This document shows, in pieces, positions 1-7,750 of a stretch of DNA of 57,554 bases. This DNA is from Actinokineospora auranticolor (GTDB taxonomy: Bacteria; Actinomycetota; Actinomycetes; Mycobacteriales; Pseudonocardiaceae). The stretch spans positions 1 to 57,554 of the forward strand of contig NZ_PTIX01000039.1 of NCBI RefSeq assembly GCF_002934265.1. The letters are read 5' to 3'. The notes under the pieces were generated by a model. It was not told the DNA's origin. It saw only the letters and a program-made list of their open reading frames with translations, and ran no database searches. Each line of letters opens with the position of its first letter. Positions within the stretch are counted from its first letter, which is position 1. A program made the position numbers and the translations under genes.

Positions 1-88
1 CCGCCAACACACCCAACGAGATCCGATCGGTCAACCGAACAGCCGACGAATCAACGACACCACCACGAACCTGCACCACGCGAGCCAC
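1..88 (-). mobile_element. 5' end of an IS4-like transposase gene (cut by window edge)
   Basis: The minus strand from 88 reads a GTG-started frame that stays open to the window edge (29 codons). It contains R-L-T-D-R-I-S-L-G-V-L, which I recall as the N-terminal signature of actinobacterial IS4-family transposases. The rest of the gene lies outside the window to the left. The element appears to end near base 129, where the neighbouring regulator gene is broken. The family call is from memory of the motif and is moderate; that this is an insertion rests on the truncation next to it. Confidence 0.5.
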
Positions 89-431
89 CCGAAAATAATA
101 GCAGCTTCTTGCTTAAGTTAGTGGCATTGGGCCTCCGACCACTCCAGGGCGGTCGCCGCAGCCTTGACGGTGAGGCGGGCTTGGCCGCGGAGGTCGCGGA
201 GGTGTCGACCGAGTTGCCTGCGGGGGACGGTCGACCCGGTCGTGCCTTCGGTCAATTTCCAGCCTCTCAGATCGGGGAGATGTTTCACCCGATCTGAAAG
301 TATCGGAGCACTCCTGCTGAAATGCAATCTCTGAATGAGCATCCTTTCGGGTGAAAGCCCGATCTGAAAGCTTGCATCCCGAGCACTCACATCCTTGTAT
401 TGCGGCGTTCCCACTCACGCAGGAGGAATCC
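89..431. other. intergenic region: IS end, regulator remnant, promoter of the 432 gene
   Basis: There is no intact gene here. Bases 89-129 look like the terminal non-coding end of the insertion element and are AT-richer than the surroundings. Bases 118-255 hold the regulator remnant. Bases 256-431 hold the leader of the gene at 432, ending in a strong AGGAGG ribosome binding site. The short string CCCGATCTGAAAG occurs twice (288-300 and 357-369), possibly a regulator site. Confidence 0.5.
118..255 (-). pseudogene. truncated XRE/DUF5753-type regulator, N-terminal remnant
   Basis: From a TTG at 255 (preceded by a GAGAGG sequence) the minus strand encodes about 45 residues with R-R-Q-L-G-R-H-L-R-D-L-R and A-L-E-W-S-E-A, the start of the helix-turn-helix found in Scr1/DUF5753-type XRE regulators of actinomycetes. 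In intact members E-W-S-E-A is followed by K-x-W-R-I-E and about 230 further residues. Here the frame changes to Q-C-H and stops. The break coincides with the end of the presumed insertion element, so this is a disrupted gene. It is divergent from the small gene at 432, which may have been its partner. Confidence 0.6.
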
Positions 432-635
432 ATGGACAGCAACTTCACCGTCAACGCCTGGGCACGGGTCGACGACGGATGTGACATCTCCTTCGCCCCC
501 GACGGAGCCAAGGCCATGTCGCTGCACTTCGGTGGGCGCTTCGAGAGCTTCGAGATCACCTTCGGGATTCAGGGCCTTGAGCGGCTCATCGACGTCGCCA
601 CCCAGGCCCGGGCCGAACTGGCCAAGTCGGCCTAG
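432..635 (+). CDS. small hypothetical protein (67 aa)
   Basis: The start at 432 is fixed by AGGAGG directly upstream; the in-frame ATG at 351 has no such site. The 67-residue product has no signal peptide or membrane segment and is mildly acidic. It contains F-T-V-N-A-W-A-R-V-D-D-G and H-F-G-G-R-F-E-S-F. I do not recognise the family. Its position opposite a truncated DUF5753-type regulator suggests the small partner genes that accompany such regulators in actinomycetes, but it lacks the usual DUF397 sequence. Its stop overlaps the stop of the convergent response regulator gene. Confidence 0.65.
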   Translation: MDSNFTVNAWARVDDGCDISFAPDGAKAMSLHFGGRFESFEITFGIQGLERLIDVATQARAELAKSA

Positions 636-1267
636 TCGCCCATCAATCCGGTGCGCCAGGCCCAGGCGGCGACTTCCACCCGGTTGCGGGCGCCGATCTT
701 GGTCTGCACCGCGGCCAGGTGGGTCTTCACCGTGGACAGCGACAGGAACAGCTCCTGCCCGATCTCGGTGTTCGTCAGCCCCCTGGCCGCCGCCCGGACG
801 ACCTCCGTCTCCCGCTCCGTCAGCGGGTTCGGCCCCTTCGACGGTGCGGCGAAGTGCTTCAGCAGCCGCACCGTGATCTGCGGGGAGACCAGGGCGTCTC
901 CCCGGCTGGCGGCGCGGACCGCCTCCATCAGCAGGGCCGGGCCCGCGTCCTTGAGCAGGAAGCCGCTGGCACCGTTGGTCAACGCCGTGTGCACGTACTC
1001 GTCCAGGTCGAACGTGGTCACGACGACGACCTTGAGCGGCTCGGCCACGTCCGGTCCGGCCAGGGTCTTGGTCACCGCCAAGCCGTCCAGGCCGGGCATG
1101 CGGATGTCGACCAGGCACACGTCCGGGCGCAGTTCCCGCGCCTTGCGCACCGCCGAGATGCCGTCGGCGACGTCGGCCACCACGGTCATGTCGTCCTGGG
1201 TTTCCAGGATCATCCGGAAACCGGCGCGGACCATCTCCTGGTCGTCGGCGATCAGGATGCGGATCAC
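632..1267 (-). CDS. NarL/LuxR-family response regulator
   Basis: A 211-residue regulator with an N-terminal receiver domain (about 1-120; acidic pair D8-D9, phospho-acceptor D54 in L-V-D-I-R-M-P-G, lysine in F-L-L-K-D) and a C-terminal LuxR helix-turn-helix (from about 148, L-T-E-R-E-T-E-V-V and S-T-V-K-T-H-L). The GTG start at 1267 overlaps the stop of the upstream kinase (GTGA), which argues for coupled translation and partnership. The receiver-proximal sequence R-I-L-I-A-D-D-Q begins right at this start, so longer readings are not supported. Targets are unknown. Confidence 0.93.
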   Translation of the reverse strand: MIRILIADDQEMVRAGFRMILETQDDMTVVADVADGISAVRKARELRPDVCLVDIRMPGLDGLAVTKTLAGPDVAEPLKVVVVTTFDLDEYVHTALTNGASGFLLKDAGPALLMEAVRAASRGDALVSPQITVRLLKHFAAPSKGPNPLTERETEVVRAAARGLTNTEIGQELFLSLSTVKTHLAAVQTKIGARNRVEVAAWAWRTGLMGD

Positions 1268-2970
1268 AGGTCCTCCCGGCGCAGGGGGAAACGGGCGTCT
1301 ACCACCCAGCCTGCCTGTTCGCCCGGTCCCGCCTCGAACCGGCCACCCAACAGGTCTATCCGCTCGCGCATCCCCACGAGCCCGTATCCGCCTGTACCGC
1401 ACGCCGGTTGGGGGTTTTGTGTTGTCGCGTCGTCGACGACGCGTAGGTGCAGGTCGTCGCCGTCAGTCCTAATCGTGACTTCGACGGACTTCGCGTCGTG
1501 GGCGTGCTTACCGATGTTGGTCAGGGCCTCTTGCACTATCCGCAGCACGGACCTTCCTGCTTCGGGCGGTAGCGACGGGGGCAGCTCCACGTCCATCACC
1601 ACGACCGGGCCGGGGAAGTTCTCGGCGAGGGCCCGCAGGTCGAACGCCAGGTCCATGGTCGCCTGGCCCTCCGCCCCCGCGACCGGCGCGCCGCGCATGC
1701 TGCCGACCAGCATCCGCATGGCGGCCAGCGCCTCGATGCCCGCGCCCTCGATCCGGTCCAGCGCCGACACCGCCGCCTGCGGGTTGGTCTCCCCCACCAA
1801 CCGGGCGGCCTGGGCGGCGACGACGATGCCGGTCACGTGGTGGGCGACCACGTCGTGCAACTCCCTGGCCAGCGCCATCCGCTCGGCCTGCTGCGCGCCG
1901 GTCACCGCGACCTGCACGGTCCGGGTGCGTTCGCGGTCCCGCGCCCGGAAGTACTCGCCCGTCGCCGCCGCGACCACCAGTAGGAAGGCGGCGACCAGCA
2001 ACGCCTCCCGCATGCCCCCCGTCCGGGTCATGGACAGGGTGAACACGTCGATCCCGACGAGCGCGCCGGCACCCCACACCGCCCGCTCCCGGTCGACGTA
2101 GCGGACGAGGTAGCAGACCAGCGCCATGTGCGCGGCGACGACGGTGGTCGGCACCGGCAGCGGCGGGGAGTCGCCGTCGGCCAAGCCGAGGGAGACGTGC
2201 GCCGCCAAGCCGAAGCCGACGAGCGCCGCGGCGACCACCGCCCACTTCAGCGGGTTCATCGGACCGAGCACCGCGCACACCGCCGTGGCCAGCATGAGCG
2301 CCAAGGGGAGCAGGGAAACCACGCCCGTGCCGTAGTAGTCGCTGACGGTGTTCACCAGGTCGAATACCGTCAGCAGGAGCAAGGCACCAGCCATCGGCCA
2401 CTGCCTGCGGACCAGCTGCCGAATGGCGGGCGGCATTCCCCGGCCCTCGTGGGCGCGCAGGGCGAAGCCCGCGACGACCGCGCACAGCAGCACCAGCAAG
2501 CCCATGCTCCCCGAGATGAGCAGCTGCTGCCCCCCCGAATAGCTGGGGTACAGCGTGCGGAAGTTCGCGAGCTCGGTCTGCTGCCGAATCCCCAGGGCGC
2601 CGATACCCGCCGCACCCAGCAGGGCCACCAAACCGGAGGCGACCCACCCCCGGCACCGCCACACCACCATGACGACCAGCGAGGCACCCCCGACGACCTC
2701 CGGCATGGTCAGGTGATCGATGGTGAACCGGCCGGACGGGACCGCCCCGAGGGCGTGCATCGCGGCCGACCCGGCGATCACCCACGCCGCGCCGACCATC
2801 GCACCCCACACCGGCTGGTACAGCGCCAACACCACGCACATGAGCAGCGGTACCGGCACGAAGGCCGTCACCGCGTTCACCTGCCCCAGCGTGAACTGCG
2901 CCAAGTCGAACAGGTACGCCGCGGCCACCGCGCCCGCCACCCACAGCCGGGCGGACCTTAGGAGCTCCAT
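1264..2970 (-). CDS. DesK/NarX-type sensor histidine kinase
   Basis: A membrane sensor kinase of about 568 residues. The N-terminal half is a series of hydrophobic segments (roughly ten), with no recognisable extracellular domain. A HisKA_3 dimerisation domain follows, with the phospho-accepting histidine in E-L-H-D-V-V-A-H-H (about residue 370), and then an HATPase domain ending with G-G-Y-G-L-V-G-M-R-E-R. I took the ATG at 2970; an in-frame GTG at 2991 would add seven residues and neither has a clear ribosome binding site. It overlaps the response regulator by 4 bases. The multi-pass input suggests a membrane or envelope signal (inference). Confidence 0.9.
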   Translation of the reverse strand: MELLRSARLWVAGAVAAAYLFDLAQFTLGQVNAVTAFVPVPLLMCVVLALYQPVWGAMVGAAWVIAGSAAMHALGAVPSGRFTIDHLTMPEVVGGASLVVMVVWRCRGWVASGLVALLGAAGIGALGIRQQTELANFRTLYPSYSGGQQLLISGSMGLLVLLCAVVAGFALRAHEGRGMPPAIRQLVRRQWPMAGALLLLTVFDLVNTVSDYYGTGVVSLLPLALMLATAVCAVLGPMNPLKWAVVAAALVGFGLAAHVSLGLADGDSPPLPVPTTVVAAHMALVCYLVRYVDRERAVWGAGALVGIDVFTLSMTRTGGMREALLVAAFLLVVAAATGEYFRARDRERTRTVQVAVTGAQQAERMALARELHDVVAHHVTGIVVAAQAARLVGETNPQAAVSALDRIEGAGIEALAAMRMLVGSMRGAPVAGAEGQATMDLAFDLRALAENFPGPVVVMDVELPPSLPPEAGRSVLRIVQEALTNIGKHAHDAKSVEVTIRTDGDDLHLRVVDDATTQNPQPACGTGGYGLVGMRERIDLLGGRFEAGPGEQAGWVVDARFPLRREDL

Positions 2971-3165
2971 GAGCCACAAAAGTAAGACCACGGGCCGATG
3001 CCCGCCTCAGTCGTGCGGCGCGTCCGCATCGGCCGATCGGCTGACCCGGCCGCGACCGGGCCCGGCCGAGCGGTGTAGGCGGGAATGGGCCATCGGCCGA
3101 TTCGCGCGCATCCCCGCTCCGAACATGCTGTGAGCAGGACGAACTACGAGCCTTCGGGGGACGAC

Positions 3166-3321
3166 ATGCTGTGGAGCTGGATCGGACTGGGTGTGGTGTT
3201 GCTGATGGTGCTGGCCTGGGGGCCGACGATCGTCCCCAAGCGCCGGGCGCGCGGGGTCGTGGCGGGAACGATCACCGCGGCTGAGCACGGGATCGGTGGC
3301 GGGAACGATCACCATCGGTGA
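3166..3321 (+). CDS. small membrane protein (51 aa)
   Basis: From ATG 3166, with GGGG 8 bases upstream, the product is one transmembrane helix (L-G-V-V-L-L-M-V-L-A-W) followed by a basic, then Gly/His-rich tail. The end of the frame runs over an 18-bp direct repeat (3259-3276 and 3296-3313) whose 37-bp spacing is not a multiple of three, so the last residues may come from a local duplication. The stop lies inside a small hairpin. The family is unknown. Confidence 0.5.
   Translation: MLWSWIGLGVVLLMVLAWGPTIVPKRRARGVVAGTITAAEHGIGGGNDHHR
3259..3313. repeat. 18-bp direct repeat, two copies 37 bp apart
   Basis: GTGGCGGGAACGATCACC is present at 3259-3276 and again at 3296-3313, inside the 3' end of the small membrane protein gene. 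Confidence 0.9.
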
Positions 3322-3323
3322 TC
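3307..3323 (+). terminator. hairpin over the stop codon of the small membrane protein gene
   Basis: GATCACC-ATC-GGTGATC is a perfect 7-bp inverted repeat over the TGA stop. It has no T-run. It could be a weak terminator or just a palindrome made by the local repeat. Confidence 0.35.
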
Positions 3324-3357
3324 ATGGAAGGGTCCCCACCTCGACCTAGGGGGTCCT

Positions 3358-3735
3358 ATGCGCCGCATGTGCGCTGTCCTGTCGCTCGCCCTCGTCGCAC
3401 TGGCCGGGTGCGTGGACGGCAAACCCGGCCCGCCCGGCACTACCGCGCCGACCGGGGGCGCGCCTGCCAGCGCCACCATGCCGCCCGTCTCGTTCCCGGG
3501 GACCTCGGCCAAGGCGGCCGCTGTGCCGAACGTGGTCGGCATGAACCACCAGAAGGCCCAGGACGCGATGCAGGCCGCGGGCTTCTACTTCCTCACCGAA
3601 GAGGACGCGACCGGCCGGGGCAGGCTGCTGATCAACGACAGCAACTGGGTGGTCGTCGAGCAGGTACCGGCGGCGGGCACCGTGATCCCGCAGTCGGACA
3701 AGATCCTGCTGCGGTCGAAGAAGAAGTCCGAGTAG
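3358..3735 (+). CDS. PASTA-domain lipoprotein
   Basis: A 125-residue exported lipoprotein: basic start, hydrophobic stretch and lipobox L-A-G-C (lipidated Cys18), then a Pro/Thr/Gly-rich linker (about 20-55) and one PASTA-like domain (about 57-120) beginning V-P-N-V-V-G-M-N and ending with the V-x-x-Q-x-P-x-x-G-T pattern. PASTA domains bind peptidoglycan or beta-lactam-like ligands and normally occur in Ser/Thr kinases and penicillin-binding proteins; a single domain on a lipoprotein suggests a wall-associated role (inference). The next gene starts 21 bases downstream in the same direction. Confidence 0.85.
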   Translation: MRRMCAVLSLALVALAGCVDGKPGPPGTTAPTGGAPASATMPPVSFPGTSAKAAAVPNVVGMNHQKAQDAMQAAGFYFLTEEDATGRGRLLINDSNWVVVEQVPAAGTVIPQSDKILLRSKKKSE

Positions 3736-3756
3736 CCCGTGCGCCAAGATGGGCGC

Positions 3757-4110
3757 GTGACCCTGGAAGAGCTCTCCGCCCGCCAACGCGCGTTCAGCGA
3801 CGCCCGCGCCTGGGGCCCGTTCCACACCCCGAAGAACCTGGTCATGGCGTTGTCCGGGGAGGTGGGCGAACTGACGGAGCTGTTCCAGTGGCTCACCCCG
3901 GACGAGGCAACCGCCGCACCGGACGACCCGGCGACCCGTGCCCGCATCGAGGACGAGCTGGCCGACGTGCTGCTCTACCTCGTCCGGTTGGCCGACGTCC
4001 TGGGGGTCGACCTGCTCGCCGCGGGCCACGCCAAGATCGACCGCAATGAGGTCCGCTTCCCGGCGGGCGTGGGAAAGGGGGCGCTGGACAAGGTCGAGCG
4101 GGACAGCTGA
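3757..4110 (+). CDS. MazG-like nucleotide pyrophosphohydrolase
   Basis: A 117-residue protein of the all-alpha NTP-PPase superfamily (MazG / RS21-C6 dCTPase-like). The metal-binding helix motifs are visible: S-G-E-V-G-E-L-T-E (about 33-41) and E-D-E-L-A-D-V-L-L-Y (about 68-77), the E-x-x-E and E-x-x-D pairs that hold Mg2+. W-G-P-F-H-T-P-K-N-L is typical of the short RS21-C6-like members. Likely role: hydrolysing non-canonical or excess dNTPs. I took the GTG at 3757 because V-T-L-E-E-L fits the family start; a GTG at 3739 would add six residues. Confidence 0.85.
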   Translation: MTLEELSARQRAFSDARAWGPFHTPKNLVMALSGEVGELTELFQWLTPDEATAAPDDPATRARIEDELADVLLYLVRLADVLGVDLLAAGHAKIDRNEVRFPAGVGKGALDKVERDS

Positions 4111-4148
4111 CCGGGTAGCGAGGCGACCGGCGCGGTGCGGTTCCCGCG

Positions 4149-4188
4149 CCGGTCGTGGCCCGGCCTCCCCCGCTCGGGCCACGACCGG
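4149..4188. terminator. bidirectional hairpin between convergent genes
   Basis: A perfect 14-bp inverted repeat (4149-4162 with 4175-4188, CCGGTCGTGGCCCG and its complement) with a 12-base loop lies between the stop at 4110 and the stop at 4244. The position and stability fit a factor-independent terminator without a U-tract, common in actinomycetes. Confidence 0.7.
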
Positions 4189-4243
4189 CGGTCTCCCGCC
4201 CTCGGGTCTTCTCAGTGACGTCCCGGCGGCACCCCGCGTTGCC

Positions 4244-4903
4244 TCAGACCCGCGCGACCGTCTTGCGCAGCCGGTTCAGCGCGCGGTGCTGGGCGACGCG
4301 GATCGCCTCGGCGGTGGTGCCGACGACGTCGGCGGTCTCCTGGGCGGACATGCCCATGACCACCCGCATGATCAGGATGTCGCGCTGGCGCTGGGTGAGC
4401 GTGCGCAGCAGGGCGCCGGTCTGCTCGGCCAGCTCGTGCCGCAGGGTGATCTGCTCCGGGCCGTCGTCCAGGCTCATCGTGTCCGGGGTCTCGGCGATCG
4501 GGTCGGACTTGTCGCGCGAGTTGGCGCGGTGCACGTCGGCGATCTTGTGCGCGGCGATGCCGTAGACGAAGGAGAGGAACGGCCTGCCGAGCTGCTGGTA
4601 GGTCGGCAGCGCGCGGAACACCGCGACGCACACCTCCTGGGCGACGTCGTCGGCGCTGCTGAACGAGTGCGGCAGCCTGCCCAGCTTGGCGCGGCAGTAG
4701 CGCACGACCAGCGGTCGCAGGAAGATCAGCAGTTGCTCGGTGGCGCAGGAGTCGCCCGTGATCGCGGCGGCGACGACGGTGTCGAGGTTGTCGCGGTCCG
4801 CGGGGGTCGGCGTGCGGACCCCGTAGGTGGCTTGCTCGGGCACGCTGACCAGCGACGCCTCGAGGGCGGCAAGCTCATCGTCCAGCTCCACCGTGCACAA
4901 CAT
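4244..4903 (-). CDS. sigma-70 family RNA polymerase sigma factor, ShbA/SigD type
   Basis: A 219-residue sigma factor. Region 2 (about 60-130) shows S-A-D-D-V-A-Q-E-V-C and F-L-S-F-V-Y-G-I-A-A-H-K, and region 4 (about 165-215) shows T-Q-R-Q-R-D-I-L and A-Q-H-R-A-L-N-R-L-R. This combination, with P-L-V-V-R-Y-C-R-A-K-L-G-R before region 2, is what I know from Streptomyces ShbA and mycobacterial SigD. ShbA drives transcription of the principal sigma gene in Streptomyces. GGGAGGAA sits just upstream of the ATG. No anti-sigma gene is adjacent. Confidence 0.85.
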   Translation of the reverse strand: MLCTVELDDELAALEASLVSVPEQATYGVRTPTPADRDNLDTVVAAAITGDSCATEQLLIFLRPLVVRYCRAKLGRLPHSFSSADDVAQEVCVAVFRALPTYQQLGRPFLSFVYGIAAHKIADVHRANSRDKSDPIAETPDTMSLDDGPEQITLRHELAEQTGALLRTLTQRQRDILIMRVVMGMSAQETADVVGTTAEAIRVAQHRALNRLRKTVARV

Positions 4904-5063
4904 CGCGTTCCTCCCGCGCCAGGGCGTTGTCTCTCACCCCTAACAGAGCGCGGTGCCCCGGACGAAATACAGGACGACCGGCCCTATTTTCGGCGCGTTC
5001 GTCACGTCTTCGTTACTTTTAGACGGAAAGCGATGAAGCGGTTACCGAGAGGTACGGAAATGC

Positions 5064-5666
5064 CTACGGCAGCGGCCGGTCGAGCCGGTAGAGGTCGTTC
5101 TCGTCCATGATCCGGATGACCTTCGCCGCGTAGTTCGGATCGGTCGCGTACTTGCGCGCCACCGCGGTGACGAAGGCCCGCGGGTCACCGGCCAGCGGGC
5201 GCGCCTCGGCGTAGTTCGCGCTGGTGGAGAGCACGCGGCCGTAGTCGCGGAAGGACGCCTGCAGCGAGTCGTAGACCCGGAACAGCGCCTGCACCTGGTG
5301 GCAGTCGGGGGTGCATTCGGAGGTCGGGTAGTCGTGGCAGCCGATGGCGATCGGGCCCGGCTTGTCGCCCAGGCACTTGAATCCGAAGAAGTTTCTGTCG
5401 TTGACCGCCAACCGGCTTTGCCCCCACGACGACTCCAGGATCGACTGGCCCGCCGTGACCGACGCCGGGACGCGGAACTCCCCGGCCACGGCCCGCGCGA
5501 TCGGCTCGATGGTCCGCAGGAACTCGCCGTCGGAGGTGCGCAGCGCTTGCTCGTGCACCGCGGCCTGGTCGACCACGGCGGGTCGGGCGCCCGCGGGTTG
5601 GGCGGGCAGCAACGCGCAGGCCGCGAGCGCGAGCGCCCCGACCGCATGAACAAGGTGTCGTCTCAT
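5064..5666 (-). CDS. secreted glucosaminidase-domain peptidoglycan hydrolase
   Basis: A 200-residue exported protein. From ATG 5666 it has a basic start, hydrophobic core and A-x-A-type cleavage region (about 1-28), then a glucosaminidase/FlgJ-like lysozyme-fold domain: S-V-T-A-G-Q-S-I-L-E-S-S-W-G-Q-S carries the catalytic glutamate, followed by N-F-F-G-F-K and D-P-N-Y-A-A-K-V. It probably cleaves the glycan strands of peptidoglycan. The domain has four cysteines, which may form disulfides outside the cell. Single gene, with 73 bases to the upstream SDR gene in the same direction. Confidence 0.88.
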   Translation of the reverse strand: MRRHLVHAVGALALAACALLPAQPAGARPAVVDQAAVHEQALRTSDGEFLRTIEPIARAVAGEFRVPASVTAGQSILESSWGQSRLAVNDRNFFGFKCLGDKPGPIAIGCHDYPTSECTPDCHQVQALFRVYDSLQASFRDYGRVLSTSANYAEARPLAGDPRAFVTAVARKYATDPNYAAKVIRIMDENDLYRLDRPLP

Positions 5667-5739
5667 GCGATCGAGCGTCAGACGGCCGGGGCGGGCTCGC
5701 AATCCGGGGTCACCCGGTCGAGCGACCAGGTCCGGCCGA

Positions 5740-6696
5740 CTAGATCACCAGGCCGGTCTCCTCGACGCAGAGGTCCCAGAGGCGCTTGCGGGCCTCGGGG
5801 GTGTCGTGCTGCCAGGGGAGGTAGTGGGTCGGGCGGACGCGGCGGTCGTGCCAGAAGTGGCCGGACGCGCGGGTCGGCTCGTCGGCGGCGGCGAGCCAGA
5901 CGATGGTGTCGGCGCCCTGGTCGGGGGTGCGCAGGAGCGGGCCCATGATCTTGTTGAAGCCGGGCAGCGACCCGGTGACGCCGGGGGTGTCGGCCCAGCC
6001 GGGGTGGGTGCTGTGCACGGTGACGCCGTCGTCGGCGAGGCGGGCGGCCCACTGCTCGGCGAGCACGACCTGCATGCGCTTGGTCCGCGCGTACGCCTTG
6101 GCGCCCGCGTACTCGCCCTCGCGGTACTGGGGGTCGTCGCTGCGCAGCTTCGCGGTGTACATGCCGCCGGAGCTGACGAAGACTACCCGGCCACGCGCGG
6201 CGGCGAGGGCGGGGCGGAGCAGGCCGGTGAGCAGGAACGGGCCGAGGACGTGCGTGGCCAGGGTGGTCTCGTTGCCCTCGGGCGTCTCCGCGCGCGACGG
6301 CGGCAGCGCGCCCGCGTTGTGCACGAGGACGTCGAGGGTGTCCGGGGCGAATCCCTCGGCGAAGGCGCGGACGTCGGCGAGGCTGGAGATGTCGCAACGG
6401 TGCACTTCGAGGTGCGCCTGCGGGATCTCGTTGACGATCTCCTGCCGGGCTTGCTCGCCCTTCTCCGTGTTGCGAACGACCAGGTGCACGCTCGCACCGA
6501 GCCGGGCCAACCCCGCAACAGCGGCCTTGCCGAGCCCGGAGTTCGCACCGGTGACCAGCGCGGTCTTGCCCGCAAGAGCGCCGGGCGCCGGGTCGGCGGG
6601 CCAGAACCGGCTGCGCACCGCGTACCCGATCTTCGAGTAGCCGGGCACCACGGTGCGGTCGAGCACCGTGTCGAGGACCTTCGTGGCAGTGCTCAT
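5740..6696 (-). CDS. short-chain dehydrogenase/reductase (SDR)
   Basis: A 318-residue SDR. The Rossmann fold has V-T-G-A-N-S-G-L-G-K (T-G-x-x-x-G-x-G, about 47-56), N-N/H-N-A-G-like V-H-N-A-G, a catalytic Ser in V-F-V-S-S-G-G-M, and Tyr/Lys in the region G-A-K-A-Y-A-R-T-K. The active-site Y-x-x-x-K is seen as Y-A-R-T-K. The retinol-dehydrogenase-like length and N-terminal extension fit the oxidoreductases annotated as dehydrogenase/reductase SDR family member. ATG 6696 is chosen over 6741 because it abuts the conserved part. It is divergent from the AurF-like oxygenase, and the shared 110-bp gap carries an operator-like palindrome. Confidence 0.85.
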   Translation of the reverse strand: MSTATKVLDTVLDRTVVPGYSKIGYAVRSRFWPADPAPGALAGKTALVTGANSGLGKAAVAGLARLGASVHLVVRNTEKGEQARQEIVNEIPQAHLEVHRCDISSLADVRAFAEGFAPDTLDVLVHNAGALPPSRAETPEGNETTLATHVLGPFLLTGLLRPALAAARGRVVFVSSGGMYTAKLRSDDPQYREGEYAGAKAYARTKRMQVVLAEQWAARLADDGVTVHSTHPGWADTPGVTGSLPGFNKIMGPLLRTPDQGADTIVWLAAADEPTRASGHFWHDRRVRPTHYLPWQHDTPEARKRLWDLCVEETGLVI

Positions 6697-6771
6697 GCCG
6701 GTCAACGCTAGTCGCCGCGGCGGTGGTCGACCGCTTGACAACCGGCCCGGGACCGATCAACCTGGACGACA

Positions 6772-6793
6772 AGTAACTGTTACTACTAGTTAC
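6772..6793. promoter_or_regulatory. TetR-type operator-like palindromes in the SDR/AurF divergent promoter
   Basis: AGTAAC-T-GTTACT (6772-6784) is a perfect 13-bp palindrome, directly followed by ACTAGT and another GTTAC half-site (6789-6793), so GTAACT pairs at 9-base spacing with AGTTAC too. The cluster is 14 bases upstream of the AurF-like ATG. The half-sites recur at 36565. The protein that binds is not visible here. Confidence 0.6.
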
Positions 6794-6806
6794 ATGTGAG
6801 GCGATC

Positions 6807-7709
6807 ATGGCCCGTGCGCTACGCCCCAAGGACCGCGACCAGGTCGGCGCCCGCCTGCTGGAAGCGTCGGTCCGCAACACCTACGACCCGCACCTGGACA
6901 TCGACTGGGCGGCGCCGCTGGCGGCGGACAAGGCGTACATGCCGCTGGAGCGGGTGTCGCTGTACGGCACGGCGCTGTGGGAGCGGCTGACGCCTGCGCA
7001 GCGGATCGAGCTGTCGAAGCACGAGATCGCCAGCATCGCGAGCGTGGGCCTGTGGTTCGAGATCATCCTGATCCAACTGCTCGTCCGCTACGCCTACGAC
7101 CTGGACCCGCGCAGCCCGCACGCCCAGTACGCCCTGACCGAGGTCGGCGACGAGACCCGCCACTCGATCATGTTCGCCAAGGCCATCGAACGCTTCGGCG
7201 TCCCGAACTACGGCCCGGGAAGACTCCTGCACAACCTGGGCCGCGTCTACAAGACGATCGCGGGCGGGCCGTCGATGTTCGCTTCGGTGCTGGTGGCGGA
7301 AGAGGCGACAGACCGGCTACAGCGGTCCACTATGGACGACCCGGAGATGCAACCGCTGATCCGGATGGTGAACCGGATCCACGTGATCGAGGAGGCCCGG
7401 CACGTCCGGTACGCGCGGGAAGAGGTGGTCCGCTCGACACCGAAGCTCAACCGCGCGGAACTGGAATGGCACCGCGTTATGACGGCGGCAACCGCCATCG
7501 CGGTGATGGACGCCTTGGTACACCCACGGGTCTACCGCTCGGTGGGGATCGACCCGCGCGAAGGACGAGCGGCAGCCTTGGCCAACCCTCACTTCCGCGA
7601 AACCAGGCGCTGGATGGTCGAGAAGGTCATCGACTTCCTGACGGAGACCGACATGATCGGCGGCCCGTCCAAACGCCTCTGGCGGCGCGCGGGCTTGCTC
7701 CGCAGCTGA
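6807..7709 (+). CDS. AurF-like diiron N-oxygenase/ferritin-fold oxygenase
   Basis: A 300-residue all-helical protein of the AurF (p-aminobenzoate N-oxygenase) family. Carboxylate/His metal ligand helices can be seen: K-H-E-I-A-S, G-D-E-T-R-H-S (about 113-119), V-A-E-E-A-T-D (about 162-168) and I-E-E-A-R-H-V-R-Y-A (about 195-204). AurF enzymes use a non-haem diiron centre to oxidise amines to nitro groups, but most genomic homologues are uncharacterised and some act on fatty or membrane-linked substrates. No biosynthetic genes surround it, so an N-oxygenase role is unproven. Likely co-regulated with the divergent SDR. GAGG lies before the ATG. Confidence 0.85.
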   Translation: MARALRPKDRDQVGARLLEASVRNTYDPHLDIDWAAPLAADKAYMPLERVSLYGTALWERLTPAQRIELSKHEIASIASVGLWFEIILIQLLVRYAYDLDPRSPHAQYALTEVGDETRHSIMFAKAIERFGVPNYGPGRLLHNLGRVYKTIAGGPSMFASVLVAEEATDRLQRSTMDDPEMQPLIRMVNRIHVIEEARHVRYAREEVVRSTPKLNRAELEWHRVMTAATAIAVMDALVHPRVYRSVGIDPREGRAAALANPHFRETRRWMVEKVIDFLTETDMIGGPSKRLWRRAGLLRS

Positions 7710-7750
7710 TGGGCGGCAATTGATCAAGGCGTGCCTCCGACCCCCGATTT

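Noticed and set aside
6807..7709. AurF-like gene as marker of a natural-product cluster
   Set aside because: No polyketide, peptide or other biosynthetic genes within the window; neighbours are housekeeping or unknown.
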